From Azoarcus olearius (GTDB lineage: Bacteria > Pseudomonadota > Gammaproteobacteria > Burkholderiales > Rhodocyclaceae): a stretch of DNA of 64,000 nt. Below are positions 38,057-47,355 of the stretch, one piece after another. The position numbers were made by a program, and so were the translations under genes. The notes beneath the pieces were generated by a model. That model searched no databases. It was not told the origin of the DNA and was given only the letters and a program-made list of their open reading frames with translations. Location of the stretch: contig NZ_CP016210.1 of NCBI RefSeq assembly GCF_001682385.1, forward strand, positions 558,001 to 622,000, in the 5' to 3' direction. Positions within the stretch are counted from its first letter, which is position 1. Each line of letters opens with the position of its first letter.

Positions 38057-38580
38057 TCCTGCCAGCCCTCGGCTTCCATCTCGTCGAAACGGGTGGTGTC
38101 CACCGGCTGGCGCGCCTTCACCGCCTTCGCCAGCCAGCCGCTCGGGCCGCTCGCGAGTTCGCCCTGGATGTCGCCGATCAGGTTGTCGATGACGCTGCCT
38201 TCTTCCACCCGCACCGGCTGCACGCCGGCGGCGAGCAACTGCTTGACTGCGGAGGCGCCGCAGGCAAGGCAGTACACCGCGGCGCAGCCCGCCAGCGTGG
38301 CGATCTTGGCCGGCAGCTTGTTCTCGTTGCCGTCCTGCGCGGTGTCGAGGAATTCGGTGACTTCGACCAGCGTCGAGCTGTTCTGGCCGACCTCGAAGAT
38401 GGCGAAGGCCTCGGTGGAGCCGAAGTGCTGGTTGACCGTGCTGCGGTCGGTGCTGGCGAAAGCGACGCGAATGCCATCCATGACCGGCTTGGCCTCCTCA
38501 GTGCCCACCAGCCGCAGCTGGCGCCGGCGCGGGTTGGGGGTCGAGCTTGAATCGGGATCGATGTGGGGCGATGGAGTCAT
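38053..38580 (-). CDS. nifX: NifX, FeMo-co precursor carrier
   Basis: NifX holds NifB-co or VK-cluster and shuttles it between NifB and NifEN. The 175-residue protein has the cofactor-binding fold starting at [18 protein letters not shown] near residue 36, a [17 protein letters not shown] segment, and a C-terminal helical end. ATG 38580 is chosen because its N-terminal RRQLRLV stretch resembles other NifX proteins. That start overlaps nifN by 83 bases in a different frame. Shorter starts at GTG 38508 or ATG 38481 (after GAGGAGG) cannot be excluded. Confidence 0.88.
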   Translation of the reverse strand: MTPSPHIDPDSSSTPNPRRRQLRLVGTEEAKPVMDGIRVAFASTDRSTVNQHFGSTEAFAIFEVGQNSSTLVEVTEFLDTAQDGNENKLPAKIATLAGCAAVYCLACGASAVKQLLAAGVQPVRVEEGSVIDNLIGDIQGELASGPSGWLAKAVKARQPVDTTRFDEMEAEGWQE

Positions 38581-39892
38581 GATGTTGCAACACCAGGTTG
38601 GCGATATCGAACAAGGCCTGCCGGGTTCCCCGGTAGCCCACCCACGTCTTGCAGTAACCGCCGACCAGGTCGTACTGCGGCATGCCGGCCCGCAGCAGGG
38701 GCACGCCGAGGCGGTCGGCCGTGGCCGCGGCGTGTGAATTGGCGACGACGAGTTCCGCCTGTGCGGCGCGGGCCAGATCCTCGAGGTCTTCGAGGTCGCC
38801 CACGTGCACCTGGGGCGCACCCGGTACGTCGGTAAGGCTGCCGGTCTTGATCGGCGACACCGCGGCGACGATCTCGCTGCCCATGCCGGCGAACAGGGTC
38901 GCGGTCTGCAGCAGCAGGTCGGGATCGGCGGCGATGGCGACGCGGCGCAGGCCGGTCATGAAGTGGGTGTCGACCATCGCGTCCTGCAGCTGCGCGCGAT
39001 GGCGTTCCAGCTTTTCCGGCACGGCGACGCCGGCGATCTCGGCCAGCGTCTGGGTGAAGCGGTCGCAGGCTTCCAGCCCGACCAGCCCGTCGAAGCGGTA
39101 GTCGGGCACGCCGGTGCGTTCGGCGAGCAGGTCGGCGGCGCCCTTCAGCGAGCGCCCGACGACGATGGTGGCGACCGCTTCACCCAGCGTGGCGAGTTCG
39201 GATACCGGGGTGCCGCCGAGCGTGACCGGGATGGTGTCCTCGGAGATCAGGTGGCCGTCGAGCGAATCGGCGAGGTCGGGCACCGCCAGCGGGCGCAGGC
39301 CGAAGAGTTCCAGCCATTCCTTGATCGCTTCGACATCGCCCGGCGTGAGGTGGCTGCCGAGCAGCAGGTTCACCTGCTTCTTGCGCTTGCCGACGATGCC
39401 GGTGCCGGCGGTGTGCGGCACGGTGGCATCGAGGATGCCCTTGACCGCCGCGGCGTAGCCGGTTTCCAGGCAGCCGGCGAAATCCGGGGTATTCACCGCG
39501 GCGACCGGGATGTGGTTGAACTCCGGGAAGTCGGCGCGGAAGTCCTTGACCAGGCGGGCGATGTCGGTGCCCTGGGTTTCGGACAGCGCAGTGGTGGCCA
39601 GCCCGACCAGCGAGGGCTTGCTCTTGCCGCACACGGTGGCCAGCGCCTGCACCACGTTGCCGTCGGCGTTCATCACGGTGGCGACCTGGTCCATCGCGGT
39701 GGTCTGCAGCGGCACCGGCTCGCGGAAGTGGCGCACGAAGAAGACCTTGGCGAACGCGGTGCAGCCCTGCGAGCCGTGGAAGATCGGCATGCTGCGGTTG
39801 ATGCCGAGGAAGGCCAGCGCGGCGCCGGCGGGCGCCGAGGATTTCAGCGGGCTGACCGACAGCGCCTTGGGGTGACGGATGATCTCGGCCAT
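38498..39892 (-). CDS. nifN: NifN, FeMo-co scaffold beta subunit
   Basis: NifEN is the scaffold on which the NifB-co core receives molybdenum and homocitrate. The 464-residue NifN resembles NifK. It has [18 protein letters not shown] near residue 40 and a single conserved P-cluster-type cysteine region, while other P-cluster ligands are absent, as expected. The start at 39892 has AAGGAG just upstream. An in-frame extension upstream would be the antisense-like repeat opposite the His-rich end of nifE and is not real. It lies 10 bases after nifE. Confidence 0.96.
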   Translation of the reverse strand: MAEIIRHPKALSVSPLKSSAPAGAALAFLGINRSMPIFHGSQGCTAFAKVFFVRHFREPVPLQTTAMDQVATVMNADGNVVQALATVCGKSKPSLVGLATTALSETQGTDIARLVKDFRADFPEFNHIPVAAVNTPDFAGCLETGYAAAVKGILDATVPHTAGTGIVGKRKKQVNLLLGSHLTPGDVEAIKEWLELFGLRPLAVPDLADSLDGHLISEDTIPVTLGGTPVSELATLGEAVATIVVGRSLKGAADLLAERTGVPDYRFDGLVGLEACDRFTQTLAEIAGVAVPEKLERHRAQLQDAMVDTHFMTGLRRVAIAADPDLLLQTATLFAGMGSEIVAAVSPIKTGSLTDVPGAPQVHVGDLEDLEDLARAAQAELVVANSHAAATADRLGVPLLRAGMPQYDLVGGYCKTWVGYRGTRQALFDIANLVLQHHDSIAPHRSRFKLDPQPAPAPAAAGGH

Positions 39893-39902
39893 GGCGCGCT
39901 CC

Positions 39903-41405
39903 TTACGCGGCAGCGCCGGCGGGCGCGTGGTGGTGGTCGTGATCGTGGTCGTGATCATGACCGTGGGCGTCGTTGCCGTCGTCGGCGTCCGGGCTGTCAC
40001 CCAGTTCCGGCCCGGCGATCACCATGGCCTTGCTGGTCCAGGGCGCCGGCTTGCGCACGGCGTCCCACACCGGCGATTCGAGGGTGAGCGCGAGCTGGCG
40101 CACCAGCTCCTTCATGCCCTCATAGCCGGCGTAGCCGAATTCGCGTTCCTGGTTGATGTCGAGGAAGGGCAGGCGGGCCTTGAGCGCGGTGTAGAGGTTG
40201 CGGCCGCCGGCGATCAGGATGTCGGCCTTCAGCTCGTACACCGCGTTGAGCAGGTCGCGCGCGCCCTCGCTGTTGAGCATGATGGTCTTGTCGCCCATCA
40301 GCTCGAGGATGCGGGCCTTGTCTTCCTCGGTGGATTTCTTGGTGCCGGAGGCGACCACGTTCATGCCGAGGTCCTGCAGCGCGGACACCACCGACCACGA
40401 CTTCACGCCGCCGGTGAAGAGCAGTACGCGCTTGCCTTCGAGGCGCGGGCGCCAGACGTCGAGTTCGCCGCGCACGCGGTTTTCCTCGCGGGCGATGACG
40501 GCTTCGGTGCGCGCGATCAGGTCTTCGTCGCCGATGATGCGGGCGATCTCGCGCAGCGCCGCCGAGGTGTCGGTGATGCCGTAGAAGCTGCCCTCGAACC
40601 AGGGGATGCCGTAGCGCTCTTCCATCTTGCGGGCGACGTTGATCATCGCCTTGGCGCACACCAGCATGTTCACTTCGGCGCGGTGCATGGTCTGCACTTC
40701 GTGGAAGCGGGCGTCGCCCGACAGCGTACAGAGGATGCGGATGCCGAGTTCGTCGAACAGCGGGGTGAGATACCACAGCTCGCCGGCGATGTTGTATTCG
40801 CCGATGAGGTTGATGTTGTGCACCTTGATGCCGGGCGGGATGGCTTCCGGCGGCAGCGGCTCGGGCTCGCGGGTGCCGATCACGTACTTGACCATGGCCT
40901 CGCCGGCGATGCGGTTGCCGAGGTTCTTGGTGCCGTAGAAGCCGGCCGAGTCGATCGGCACCACCGGCACGCCCCAGCGTTCGGCGGCGGCCTTGCAGAC
41001 CGCCTCGATGTCGTCGCCGATCAGCGCCGGCACACAGGTGTTGTAGACGAAGACCGCGGGCGGGTTGTAGCGCTCGACCGCCTGCTTGATGCCGTGGAAC
41101 AGGCGCTTTTCCGCCTTGCCCATGATGATGTCCTGCTCCGAAAGGTCGGTGGTCATGCCGATCTTGTAGAGCGTGGGGCCGGACGACTTGGTGCCGCGGT
41201 TATCCCAGGAGTTGCCCGCACAGGCGATCGGGCCGTGCACCACATGGGCGACGTCGGCAATCGGCAGCAGCGCGATCTGGGCGCCGTCGAAGGCGCAACC
41301 GCCGGCCGAGGCGCCGGGCTTGGGGCGCGCGCAACCGGATTTTTCCTTCTTGTTGTGGGTGCACGCGGGTTCGTCGAGCAGGGCAGCGACTTCGGAGGCT
41401 TTCAC
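39903..41405 (-). CDS. nifE: NifE, FeMo-co scaffold alpha subunit, with histidine-rich tail
   Basis: The alpha subunit of the NifEN scaffold. The 500-residue protein has the NifD-like ligands in [25 protein letters not shown] and [14 protein letters not shown]. The start is GTG 41405 with GGAG 8 bases upstream. The last 25 residues are unusual: alternating His and Asp followed by three His ([13 protein letters not shown]). This segment could bind nickel, zinc, iron or molybdenum-handling partners. It is the first gene of an eight-gene operon from the sigma-54 promoter at 41441-41456. Confidence 0.97.
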   Translation of the reverse strand: MKASEVAALLDEPACTHNKKEKSGCARPKPGASAGGCAFDGAQIALLPIADVAHVVHGPIACAGNSWDNRGTKSSGPTLYKIGMTTDLSEQDIIMGKAEKRLFHGIKQAVERYNPPAVFVYNTCVPALIGDDIEAVCKAAAERWGVPVVPIDSAGFYGTKNLGNRIAGEAMVKYVIGTREPEPLPPEAIPPGIKVHNINLIGEYNIAGELWYLTPLFDELGIRILCTLSGDARFHEVQTMHRAEVNMLVCAKAMINVARKMEERYGIPWFEGSFYGITDTSAALREIARIIGDEDLIARTEAVIAREENRVRGELDVWRPRLEGKRVLLFTGGVKSWSVVSALQDLGMNVVASGTKKSTEEDKARILELMGDKTIMLNSEGARDLLNAVYELKADILIAGGRNLYTALKARLPFLDINQEREFGYAGYEGMKELVRQLALTLESPVWDAVRKPAPWTSKAMVIAGPELGDSPDADDGNDAHGHDHDHDHDHHHAPAGAAA

Positions 41406-41440
41406 GGTGGGGACTCCGTCAGCAATGATGTCCTTCGGTC

Positions 41441-41456
41441 AGCAAGCACCGTGCCG
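41441..41456 (-). promoter_or_regulatory. sigma-54 promoter of the nifENX operon
   Basis: On the minus strand CGGCACGGTGCTTGCT, with the invariant GG and GC 10 bases apart; only the first T of TGGCAC is changed. The transcript should start near 41431, about 25 bases before the nifE GTG. Confidence 0.83.
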
Positions 41457-41512
41457 TTTCCGACGTGCATTGCAAGTTGCTGATTCGACGGTCGAATTCT
41501 GCTTCGTCGGGT

Positions 41513-41528
41513 TGTCGTGAAGGTGACA
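41513..41528. promoter_or_regulatory. NifA upstream activator site of nifENX
   Basis: A perfect TGT-N10-ACA site about 60 bases upstream of the -24 element, the closest NifA site in the window. Confidence 0.83.
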
Positions 41529-41593
41529 ATGTGCTGCGCCCGACACGACAGGTCACGGCCGGCCGCCGCAGTGCGACGGCGGCCGCGGGAGGG

Positions 41594-42595
41594 TCAGGCG
41601 GTGTAGGCCTCGCGCACCCAGGCGAGGACCAGGGCGGCGTCGCGCTCGGGCAGGTAGGCCATGCCGTCGGCGAGGTCGGCGGCGATCACCGGCGCGATGC
41701 TGCGCGGCACCCGCCGGCCGCCCACCATGTGGAAATACCACGCGAAGCCGTAGCCCGCGGCGCGGTCGAAGTCGTGCAGTTCGCGCGCCAGCACGGTGCC
41801 GCGGTTGGCGGGGATGCCGGTCCAGACCGGCGCGTGCGCGGCCACCGGCGTGGCGCCGTAGCGGGTCTGGTGGTAGCGGTCGAGATGCTCGGTGAGGGCC
41901 AGCACCCAGTGGTCGCAGAAGCGCCGCTGCTGGCCGGCGCTGCTCGCCTGCCAGTCGGCGAGGAAGCGCAGGATGGGGGCGGGCTTGCCAGCCTGCTCCT
42001 GGATGCGGCCGACGAACTGGGCGATGTCGGTGAGCCGGCGCAGCAGGTAGCGCGGCTCGCCCAGCGGCGTCGGTGCCGGGGCGCGCGGCGGGCGGTCGAG
42101 CAGGGCCTCGGCGGTCAGCGGGGTTTCGCCGCCGGCGCCGAGCACATGGCTGGAGACCTCCTGCAGTTCCTCGATTTCGAGCTGCAGGAATTCGGCCGCG
42201 CCCTTGCCCCACGGCGCCACCAGATAGTGGCTGACGCCTTGCTGCAGCGTCAGCACGTAGCCGGCCTCGGCGTGGCGTTCGAGGAAGCTGTCGCCGTCCT
42301 CGTCCGCTTCCAGCCAGGCCTGCTCCAGCCAGGCGAGGGCGTCCTCGGCCACGCAGTTGCCCTCGGCATCGAGGATGCGGCCGGGGCGGAACCAGCCGCC
42401 GCGTGACACGCGCGGTGAGAACTCGGGGCCGCCCGCCTTGCGCAGGCCGTCCAGCAGCGTCGCATGGCCGGGCAGCGGCAGGGTCTCGGCACACAGCTTG
42501 AACAGCGTTTCGCTGAGGCTGGGCGGAATGTTCTGGCTGGTCGCGGCGGCCGTCGGGGCGGTGTCCCGGGAGGTGTCGAGCGTAGCGTCGGTCAT
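41594..42595 (-). CDS. unrecognised protein co-expressed with the LRV protein
   Basis: A 333-residue soluble protein. The N-terminal 25 residues are T/A-rich and likely disordered. The rest mixes helical stretches with a conserved-looking acidic EEIEELQEVSSHVLGAG segment near 140 and an aromatic GYGFAWYFHMVGGRRVP near 285. It has few cysteines and no domain I can name. It starts 48 bases after the LRV gene and should share its sigma-54 promoter, so it is a candidate nif-regulon protein of unknown function. A cluster- or nitrogenase-binding partner of LRV is one possibility. Confidence 0.7.
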   Translation of the reverse strand: MTDATLDTSRDTAPTAAATSQNIPPSLSETLFKLCAETLPLPGHATLLDGLRKAGGPEFSPRVSRGGWFRPGRILDAEGNCVAEDALAWLEQAWLEADEDGDSFLERHAEAGYVLTLQQGVSHYLVAPWGKGAAEFLQLEIEELQEVSSHVLGAGGETPLTAEALLDRPPRAPAPTPLGEPRYLLRRLTDIAQFVGRIQEQAGKPAPILRFLADWQASSAGQQRRFCDHWVLALTEHLDRYHQTRYGATPVAAHAPVWTGIPANRGTVLARELHDFDRAAGYGFAWYFHMVGGRRVPRSIAPVIAADLADGMAYLPERDAALVLAWVREAYTA

Positions 42596-42643
42596 GGCGG
42601 ATCCTTTGTTGCGGGTGCTGGCTGTGGCCGGCCAGCGGCGGCG

Positions 42644-43411
42644 TCAGTGAGCGTTGCCTGCGGCCAGGCGTTCGGCGGCGAGCTGGCGCACGTCCGGCTC
42701 CGGGTCGTCCAGCACCGCCTGCAGCGCATCGAGCGGGGCCTGGTGGACCGCGGCGGCGCGCACCAGCCATTCGGGATCGGCCAGCATGCGGGCCGCGTCG
42801 TCCGGCAGCATCCGCTCGGCGGCGAGCGCGCGCACCTCGGGGTCGGGGTCGTGGGCGAGCTTGCCGAGCGCGAAGGCCGGCAGGCGGCGGGCGATTTCCT
42901 TGCGCACCGCGGGGTCGGGGTCGTCGAGCAGCTGCGGCAGCTGGCCGTGCGGCAGGCGGCGGGCGACATGGATGCGCACGCCGTAGTCGGGGTCGCGGAT
43001 CAGGCGGGCGAGATCGGCCGGCTGCATGCGGGTGGCCACGGTGATGCGCACCTCGCGATCGGGGTCGCGCGCCATGCGCACCAGCACATCGCCGTGGGCG
43101 CGTACCGCCACCGCGCGGCGGACCACCTCGTCCTCGTCGTTCTCCAGCCGCATCGCGGCTTCGAGCGGCGCATAACGCACGGCAATCGCGCGCCGCTCCC
43201 AGAACGGGTCGTCGAGGCAGTACTCGGCCCATTCCGGATTGCGCGCCAGGAAGCGGTCGATCTGACGGCCGCTGTAGACGAACAGACAGGCGTCACCGGG
43301 GCCGCAGCGCCCGCGGGCGAGCGTGTCCTCGCGCAGTTCGCACTCGGCGCAGGGGTTTTCGGGCGGAGTGTATTCGGCCGCGGCGGCGGGGGCTTGATCG
43401 TGGGAGTCCAA
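42644..43411 (-). CDS. LRV (leucine-rich repeat variant) [4Fe-4S] protein
   Basis: A 255-residue protein. The N-terminal cysteine cluster C-x2-C-x11-C-x5-C (CAECELREDTLARGRCGPGDAC) is the [4Fe-4S] site of the LRV family described from the Azotobacter nif region. It is followed by about eight 24-residue LRV repeats (for example ARDPDREVRITVATRM and LDDPDPAVRKEIARRLP) that form a right-handed superhelix. No in-frame ATG lies downstream of the predicted transcript start (about 43445), so the start is taken as TTG 43411, which has no clear ribosome-binding site. Its role is unknown; a DNA- or protein-binding scaffold sensing iron or oxygen is speculation. Confidence 0.85.
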   Translation of the reverse strand: MDSHDQAPAAAAEYTPPENPCAECELREDTLARGRCGPGDACLFVYSGRQIDRFLARNPEWAEYCLDDPFWERRAIAVRYAPLEAAMRLENDEDEVVRRAVAVRAHGDVLVRMARDPDREVRITVATRMQPADLARLIRDPDYGVRIHVARRLPHGQLPQLLDDPDPAVRKEIARRLPAFALGKLAHDPDPEVRALAAERMLPDDAARMLADPEWLVRAAAVHQAPLDALQAVLDDPEPDVRQLAAERLAAGNAH

Positions 43412-43454
43412 AGCGGCGGGGCGCGCAGCGCGTCGTGTAAACGACGTCGCGTCC

Positions 43455-43470
43455 CGCAAGCGCCGTGCCA
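43455..43470 (-). promoter_or_regulatory. sigma-54 promoter of the LRV operon
   Basis: On the minus strand TGGCACGGCGCTTGCG, a complete consensus match with a 10-base GG-GC spacing. The transcript should start near 43445, which excludes the longer ATG start at 43519. Confidence 0.9.
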
Positions 43471-43542
43471 GCAGGGGCGCGGCCCCAGCGCGGCGACCAC
43501 GCGGGCTTGGTGGGCGCAATCACGACAATCCGGTGGATGTCG

Positions 43543-43558
43543 TGTCGCTTATCCGACA
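43543..43558. promoter_or_regulatory. NifA upstream activator site of the LRV operon
   Basis: A perfect TGT-N10-ACA site about 75 bases upstream of the -24 element. Confidence 0.85.
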
Positions 43559-43772
43559 TTGGCCGGGTCGTGGACGGGCCGCCCGCGGCGCCTTACCAAG
43601 GTGATATCGGGCAAAACGTCGCCCGTTCCGGGTAATCATGCTGCAATCCATTGTTTTTATATAAACTGCCGGCGTATCCCGATATTCCTCATGCGTACGC
43701 CGGGGCCCGGCGGCGCCGCGGGACGCGCGCCGTCTCCATTCCGGAACACGGCACCCCATCCGGAGGACGGAG
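43559..43772. other. non-coding gap before the GGDEF/EAL gene, with inverted repeat
   Basis: No gene is seen. It contains an AT-rich segment near 43651-43665 (the only AT-rich patch here) and an inverted repeat with 8-bp arms CCGGCGTA (43669-43676) and TACGCCGG (43696-43703), 19 bases apart. This may be the promoter and an operator for the downstream c-di-GMP gene. The ribosome-binding site before ATG 43773 is GGAGGACGGAG. Confidence 0.45.
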
Positions 43773-46700
43773 ATGGCCAGAGCGGTACACGAAGGCTTGC
43801 GCACACGACTGTCGGCGGTGGTCATCGTCATCGTCGCCGCCGTCATCCTGCCCTTCGTGCTGTCCGCCGCGGCCTACCTGGAACGCCAGGCGCAGGACGA
43901 AGCCCGCGCCCAGCTGGTTGCCTTCGGCACGCTGGTGCGCGACCTCGTCGCCACCCATCACGACAGCGTCGAGTCTTCCGTCGCCCGCGTCGCCGACGCC
44001 ATGGCGCTGCATTTCGACGGCATCTACGCGCGCCGCGGCACCCGCCTGTTGTGGCAGGGCGAGGCCGTGGAAGGCGCCGGCGCCGAACTGGCGCGTTTCG
44101 GCGACGACGTGGCGGGCACTATCGCCGGCATCGCACTGCGCAGCGACGCGGGTTTTCGCAGTGTGTTGTCCACCAGCGGGGCAACCCTGCCGGCCGGGCG
44201 CGTGGTGCCGCTGCCGGCGGACGCAGTGTCGGCGCTGGAAGCAGGGCGGCGCTGGCGCGGCATGCTAGAACTTGCCGGTGCGCGCTACCTGCTGGAGCTG
44301 ATCCCGGCGCGCGACGCCGCCGGTGCCACCGTCGGCATGTATTTCGTCGGCGTCGATCTGGTGCGCGAATTTGCCCGCCTGCGCGGCCGCCTGCGCGAAT
44401 TCACGATCGGTGACAGCGGCTATGTGTTCGTGCTCGACGCCACGCCGGGGCCCACCTATGGGCGGTTCATCGTCCATCCCGAGCAGGAGGGCGGCAACCC
44501 GCTGCAGGACAGCGACAACGCCGGCCGCAGCGTGATCGCCGAAATGCTGGAGCGCGGCGACGGTGTCATCGCCTATGGGTGGCGCAATCCGGCCCGCGGG
44601 GAGATCGTGTCGCGCCCCAAGCTTGCGGCATTTGCCAGCTATCCGGCGCTCGGCTGGGTGATCGGCGCGAGCAGCTACGAGGACGAGTTCGGCCGCGGCG
44701 CGCTGGTGATGCGGCGGGCCATGCTCGCCACCGCCGCGGTGATGGCGCTGACGCTGATCGTGGCGCTGTACTGCGCGATCGGCGCGATGGTGGTTGCGCC
44801 GATGCTGCGCTTGCAGCGCACCTTGCGCACGCTCAGCCGCGGCAATGAAACCCTGGTGCATTCGGCCAGCGAGGACGAGCTGGTGCGGCGGATCTGCGAA
44901 GTGCTGGTGCAGGTGGGCGATTTCCGCCTCGCCTGCATCGCCTTCGACATGCCCGGGCAGGCGCCGCGCATCGTCGCCACACACGGCGGCGGCGACGTGT
45001 TCCGCGCGGCGCTGGCACGGGCCGACGCCTCGCATCTGGCGCCGGCGGTGGGGGCGATCGCGGAGCGGCGCACCGTGCTGGTCGATGACCTGGGTGCAGT
45101 GCCGCCCGCACTGCGGGCCGCCGCAGAGGCCGCCGGTTGCCGCGCGCTGATCGCCTATCCGCTGTGCGAAGGTGAGCGTGTGCTGGGGGCGCTGACGATA
45201 GGCGCGGCGCGGCCGGGGGATCTGGATCAGGCGGGCACCGCGCTGTTGAAGGAGCTGGCGGAGGACCTCGCGTTCGGCATCGCCACCCAGCGTACCGCGG
45301 TCGCGCGCCGCGAGGCCGAGGTGGCGCTACGGCTGCGTGAGCGTGCGATCGAATCTTCCAGCGACGGCGTGCTGATCTTCGCGCTTGGCGACGACGGGCC
45401 GCGCATCCGCGATGTCAATCCGGCCGCCGAGCGCATCCTCGGCATGGCGCGCGCGCTGCTGGTGGATGCGCCCGCCCCGGCGCTGACGGTGTTTGCGCCC
45501 GGCGCGCTGGCCGAACTGGGCGTGGCGCTGGTGTGCGGCCGCGAGACCCATCTCGAGGTCGAGGGCGAACGCGCCGACGGCAGCCCGTTCTGGTGCGAAT
45601 GCGCGCTGGCGCCGGTGCGGGCCGCGGGCGATGCGCACGTGGTGTGCGTGGTCAAGGACGTCACCGAGCGGGTGCTTTACCTGCGCGAGCTGGAGCGTCA
45701 GGCGAAGTACGACGGGCTCACCGGGCTGCCCAACCGCTACCTGCTGGACGACCGGCTGGAGCAGGCGATCGTCGCTGCCCGCCGCCACGAGCGCCTGCTC
45801 GGGGTCGCCTTCATCGACCTCGACCACTTCAAGGTGGTGAACGACAACGTCGGCCACCGCCAGGGCGACGAACTGCTGCGCCAGGCCGCAAGCCGCCTTG
45901 CCGCCGTGCTGCGCGATGGCGATACCGCGGCGCGCCAGGGCGGCGACGAGTTCGTCGTGCTGCTGCCGGACCTCGGTGACGAGCGCGATGCATTCCGCAT
46001 CCTGGGGCGCCTGCAGGCGGCGCTCGCCGAACCCTTCCGTCTCGACGACCGCAGCTTCTTCGTCACCTGCAGCATCGGTGTCAGCCTGTATCCGCGCGAC
46101 GGCGGCGATGGCGATACCCTGCTCAAGCACGCGGACATCGCGATGTACCAGGCCAAGGCCGCGGGCCGCAACGTGGTGCGCTTCTTTACCGCCGAGATGA
46201 ACATCCAGGTGCGCGACCGCCTGCAGCTGGAAGGCGCGCTGCGCTCGGCACTGGAGAACGGCGAACTGCATCTCGCCTTCCAGCCGCAGGTGGACGGCGG
46301 CAGCGGGCAGGTGATCGGTGCCGAGGCGCTGCTGCGCTGGCAGCACCCGGAGCTGGGAGCGGTGCCCCCGGTCCGCTTCATTCCGCTGGCCGAGGAAACC
46401 GGCCTGATCGGGCCGATCGGCGAGTGGGTGCTGCGCGCCGCCTGCCGCCAGGCGCGGCAGTGGGAGCAGGCGGGGCGGCGGCTGCGGATCGCGGTGAACG
46501 TTTCCGCGCGCCAGTTCCGCTCGCCCGACCTGCCGGCACGCATCGCCGAGATCCTGGATGAAACCGGCTTGCCGCCGGCGCTGCTGGAGCTGGAACTGAC
46601 CGAGAGCATGCTGATGGGCGACGCCGAGCAGGCGGAGGAAATGCTGCACCGGCTCAAGCAGCTTGGCGTCAGCCTCGCGCTCGACGATTTCGGCACCGGC

Positions 46701-46985
46701 TACTCCAGCTTCGCCTACCTGCAGCGTTTTCCGATCGACACGCTGAAGATCGACCAGTCCTTCGTGCGCAGCATGGTCGCCGGCGTGCGCGGCGAGGCCA
46801 TCGTGGTGGCGATCATCGCGCTGGCCCATAGCCTCGGCATGCGGGTGATCGCGGAAGGGGTGGAAACGCCGCTGCAGCAGCGCCAGTTGTTCGAGTTCGG
46901 CTGCGACGAGTTGCAGGGCTATCTGTTCGGGCGCCCGGTGCCGGCGGCGGAGTTTCCGCACGCCGGCCGAGGGGCGACGGTTTAG
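43773..46985 (+). CDS. membrane Cache-GAF-PAS-GGDEF-EAL c-di-GMP protein
   Basis: A 1070-residue sensor that can make and break cyclic di-GMP. In order it has a membrane helix (about 12-35), a periplasmic Cache-type sensor (about 40-305; the distal part has YVFVLDATPGPTYGRFIVHP and YPALGWVIGASSYEDEF), a second helix (about 318-345), a GAF domain (about 365-510) and a PAS domain (about 525-635). GGDEF is intact at about residue 724 (RQGGDEFVVLL). EAL is intact near 850 (GAEALLRW, with DDFGTGYSS later). Both active sites look functional, so the net direction cannot be told. Its stop overlaps the stop of the facing lipoprotein gene. Confidence 0.93.
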   Translation: MARAVHEGLRTRLSAVVIVIVAAVILPFVLSAAAYLERQAQDEARAQLVAFGTLVRDLVATHHDSVESSVARVADAMALHFDGIYARRGTRLLWQGEAVEGAGAELARFGDDVAGTIAGIALRSDAGFRSVLSTSGATLPAGRVVPLPADAVSALEAGRRWRGMLELAGARYLLELIPARDAAGATVGMYFVGVDLVREFARLRGRLREFTIGDSGYVFVLDATPGPTYGRFIVHPEQEGGNPLQDSDNAGRSVIAEMLERGDGVIAYGWRNPARGEIVSRPKLAAFASYPALGWVIGASSYEDEFGRGALVMRRAMLATAAVMALTLIVALYCAIGAMVVAPMLRLQRTLRTLSRGNETLVHSASEDELVRRICEVLVQVGDFRLACIAFDMPGQAPRIVATHGGGDVFRAALARADASHLAPAVGAIAERRTVLVDDLGAVPPALRAAAEAAGCRALIAYPLCEGERVLGALTIGAARPGDLDQAGTALLKELAEDLAFGIATQRTAVARREAEVALRLRERAIESSSDGVLIFALGDDGPRIRDVNPAAERILGMARALLVDAPAPALTVFAPGALAELGVALVCGRETHLEVEGERADGSPFWCECALAPVRAAGDAHVVCVVKDVTERVLYLRELERQAKYDGLTGLPNRYLLDDRLEQAIVAARRHERLLGVAFIDLDHFKVVNDNVGHRQGDELLRQAASRLAAVLRDGDTAARQGGDEFVVLLPDLGDERDAFRILGRLQAALAEPFRLDDRSFFVTCSIGVSLYPRDGGDGDTLLKHADIAMYQAKAAGRNVVRFFTAEMNIQVRDRLQLEGALRSALENGELHLAFQPQVDGGSGQVIGAEALLRWQHPELGAVPPVRFIPLAEETGLIGPIGEWVLRAACRQARQWEQAGRRLRIAVNVSARQFRSPDLPARIAEILDETGLPPALLELELTESMLMGDAEQAEEMLHRLKQLGVSLALDDFGTGYSSFAYLQRFPIDTLKIDQSFVRSMVAGVRGEAIVVAIIALAHSLGMRVIAEGVETPLQQRQLFEFGCDELQGYLFGRPVPAAEFPHAGRGATV

Positions 46986-47299
46986 CGCGAGCTGCCGCTG
47001 CCGCCCGGTGTCGCCGGGGCTTCCGGGGCGCCGCCCGGGGGCGTGGTGGCCGGCGGTTCGGCCGGGGTGTTGCCCGGCGGCGTGGTGCTGCCCGGCGGCG
47101 GCACGCTGTCCGGCGCGGTCGGGGCGGGAGGCGTGCTGGGTGTCGTCGTGGTTGGCGGCGGCGGTGGGGGCGCCATATCGCGCGAGGTGGTCGGCGCGGG
47201 CGGCGTCGAGGGCGCGGGTGGGGTGTCGCGGCGGTCGCAGGCCGCCAGCAACAGCGGCGCCGCCAGCGTGCTCAACAGCAGGATACGGGCTTTCATCAT
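46982..47299 (-). CDS. small Pro/Thr-rich lipoprotein
   Basis: A 105-residue lipoprotein precursor: signal with lipobox LLAAC ending near residue 21, then an almost wholly disordered P/T/A/G-rich tail with no folded domain. A GAGAACCGC leader precedes the ATG pair at 47299. Its TAA and the c-di-GMP gene's TAG overlap on opposite strands. Function unknown; low-complexity lipoproteins of this type are poorly conserved. Confidence 0.65.
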   Translation of the reverse strand: MMKARILLLSTLAAPLLLAACDRRDTPPAPSTPPAPTTSRDMAPPPPPPTTTTPSTPPAPTAPDSVPPPGSTTPPGNTPAEPPATTPPGGAPEAPATPGGSGSSR

Positions 47300-47355
47300 C
47301 GCGGTTCTCCTCGGTGGGTCGTTGTCGTGAAGGCGGGGGCTGCCCGCGTTCGGCG

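Noticed and set aside
38498-40000. Extended nifN start at 40000
   Set aside because: The extension translates to a threonine-rich run from the other frame of the His/Asp-coding end of nifE; ATG 39892 has a good ribosome-binding site.
39879-41483. A 534-codon plus-strand open frame opposite nifE
   Set aside because: Antisense of nifE; it arises from GC-rich codon usage.
47321-47336. TGTCGTGAAGG near the small lipoprotein gene, similar to half of the nifE activator site
   Set aside because: The ACA half is missing at the required spacing and no sigma-54 promoter lies nearby.
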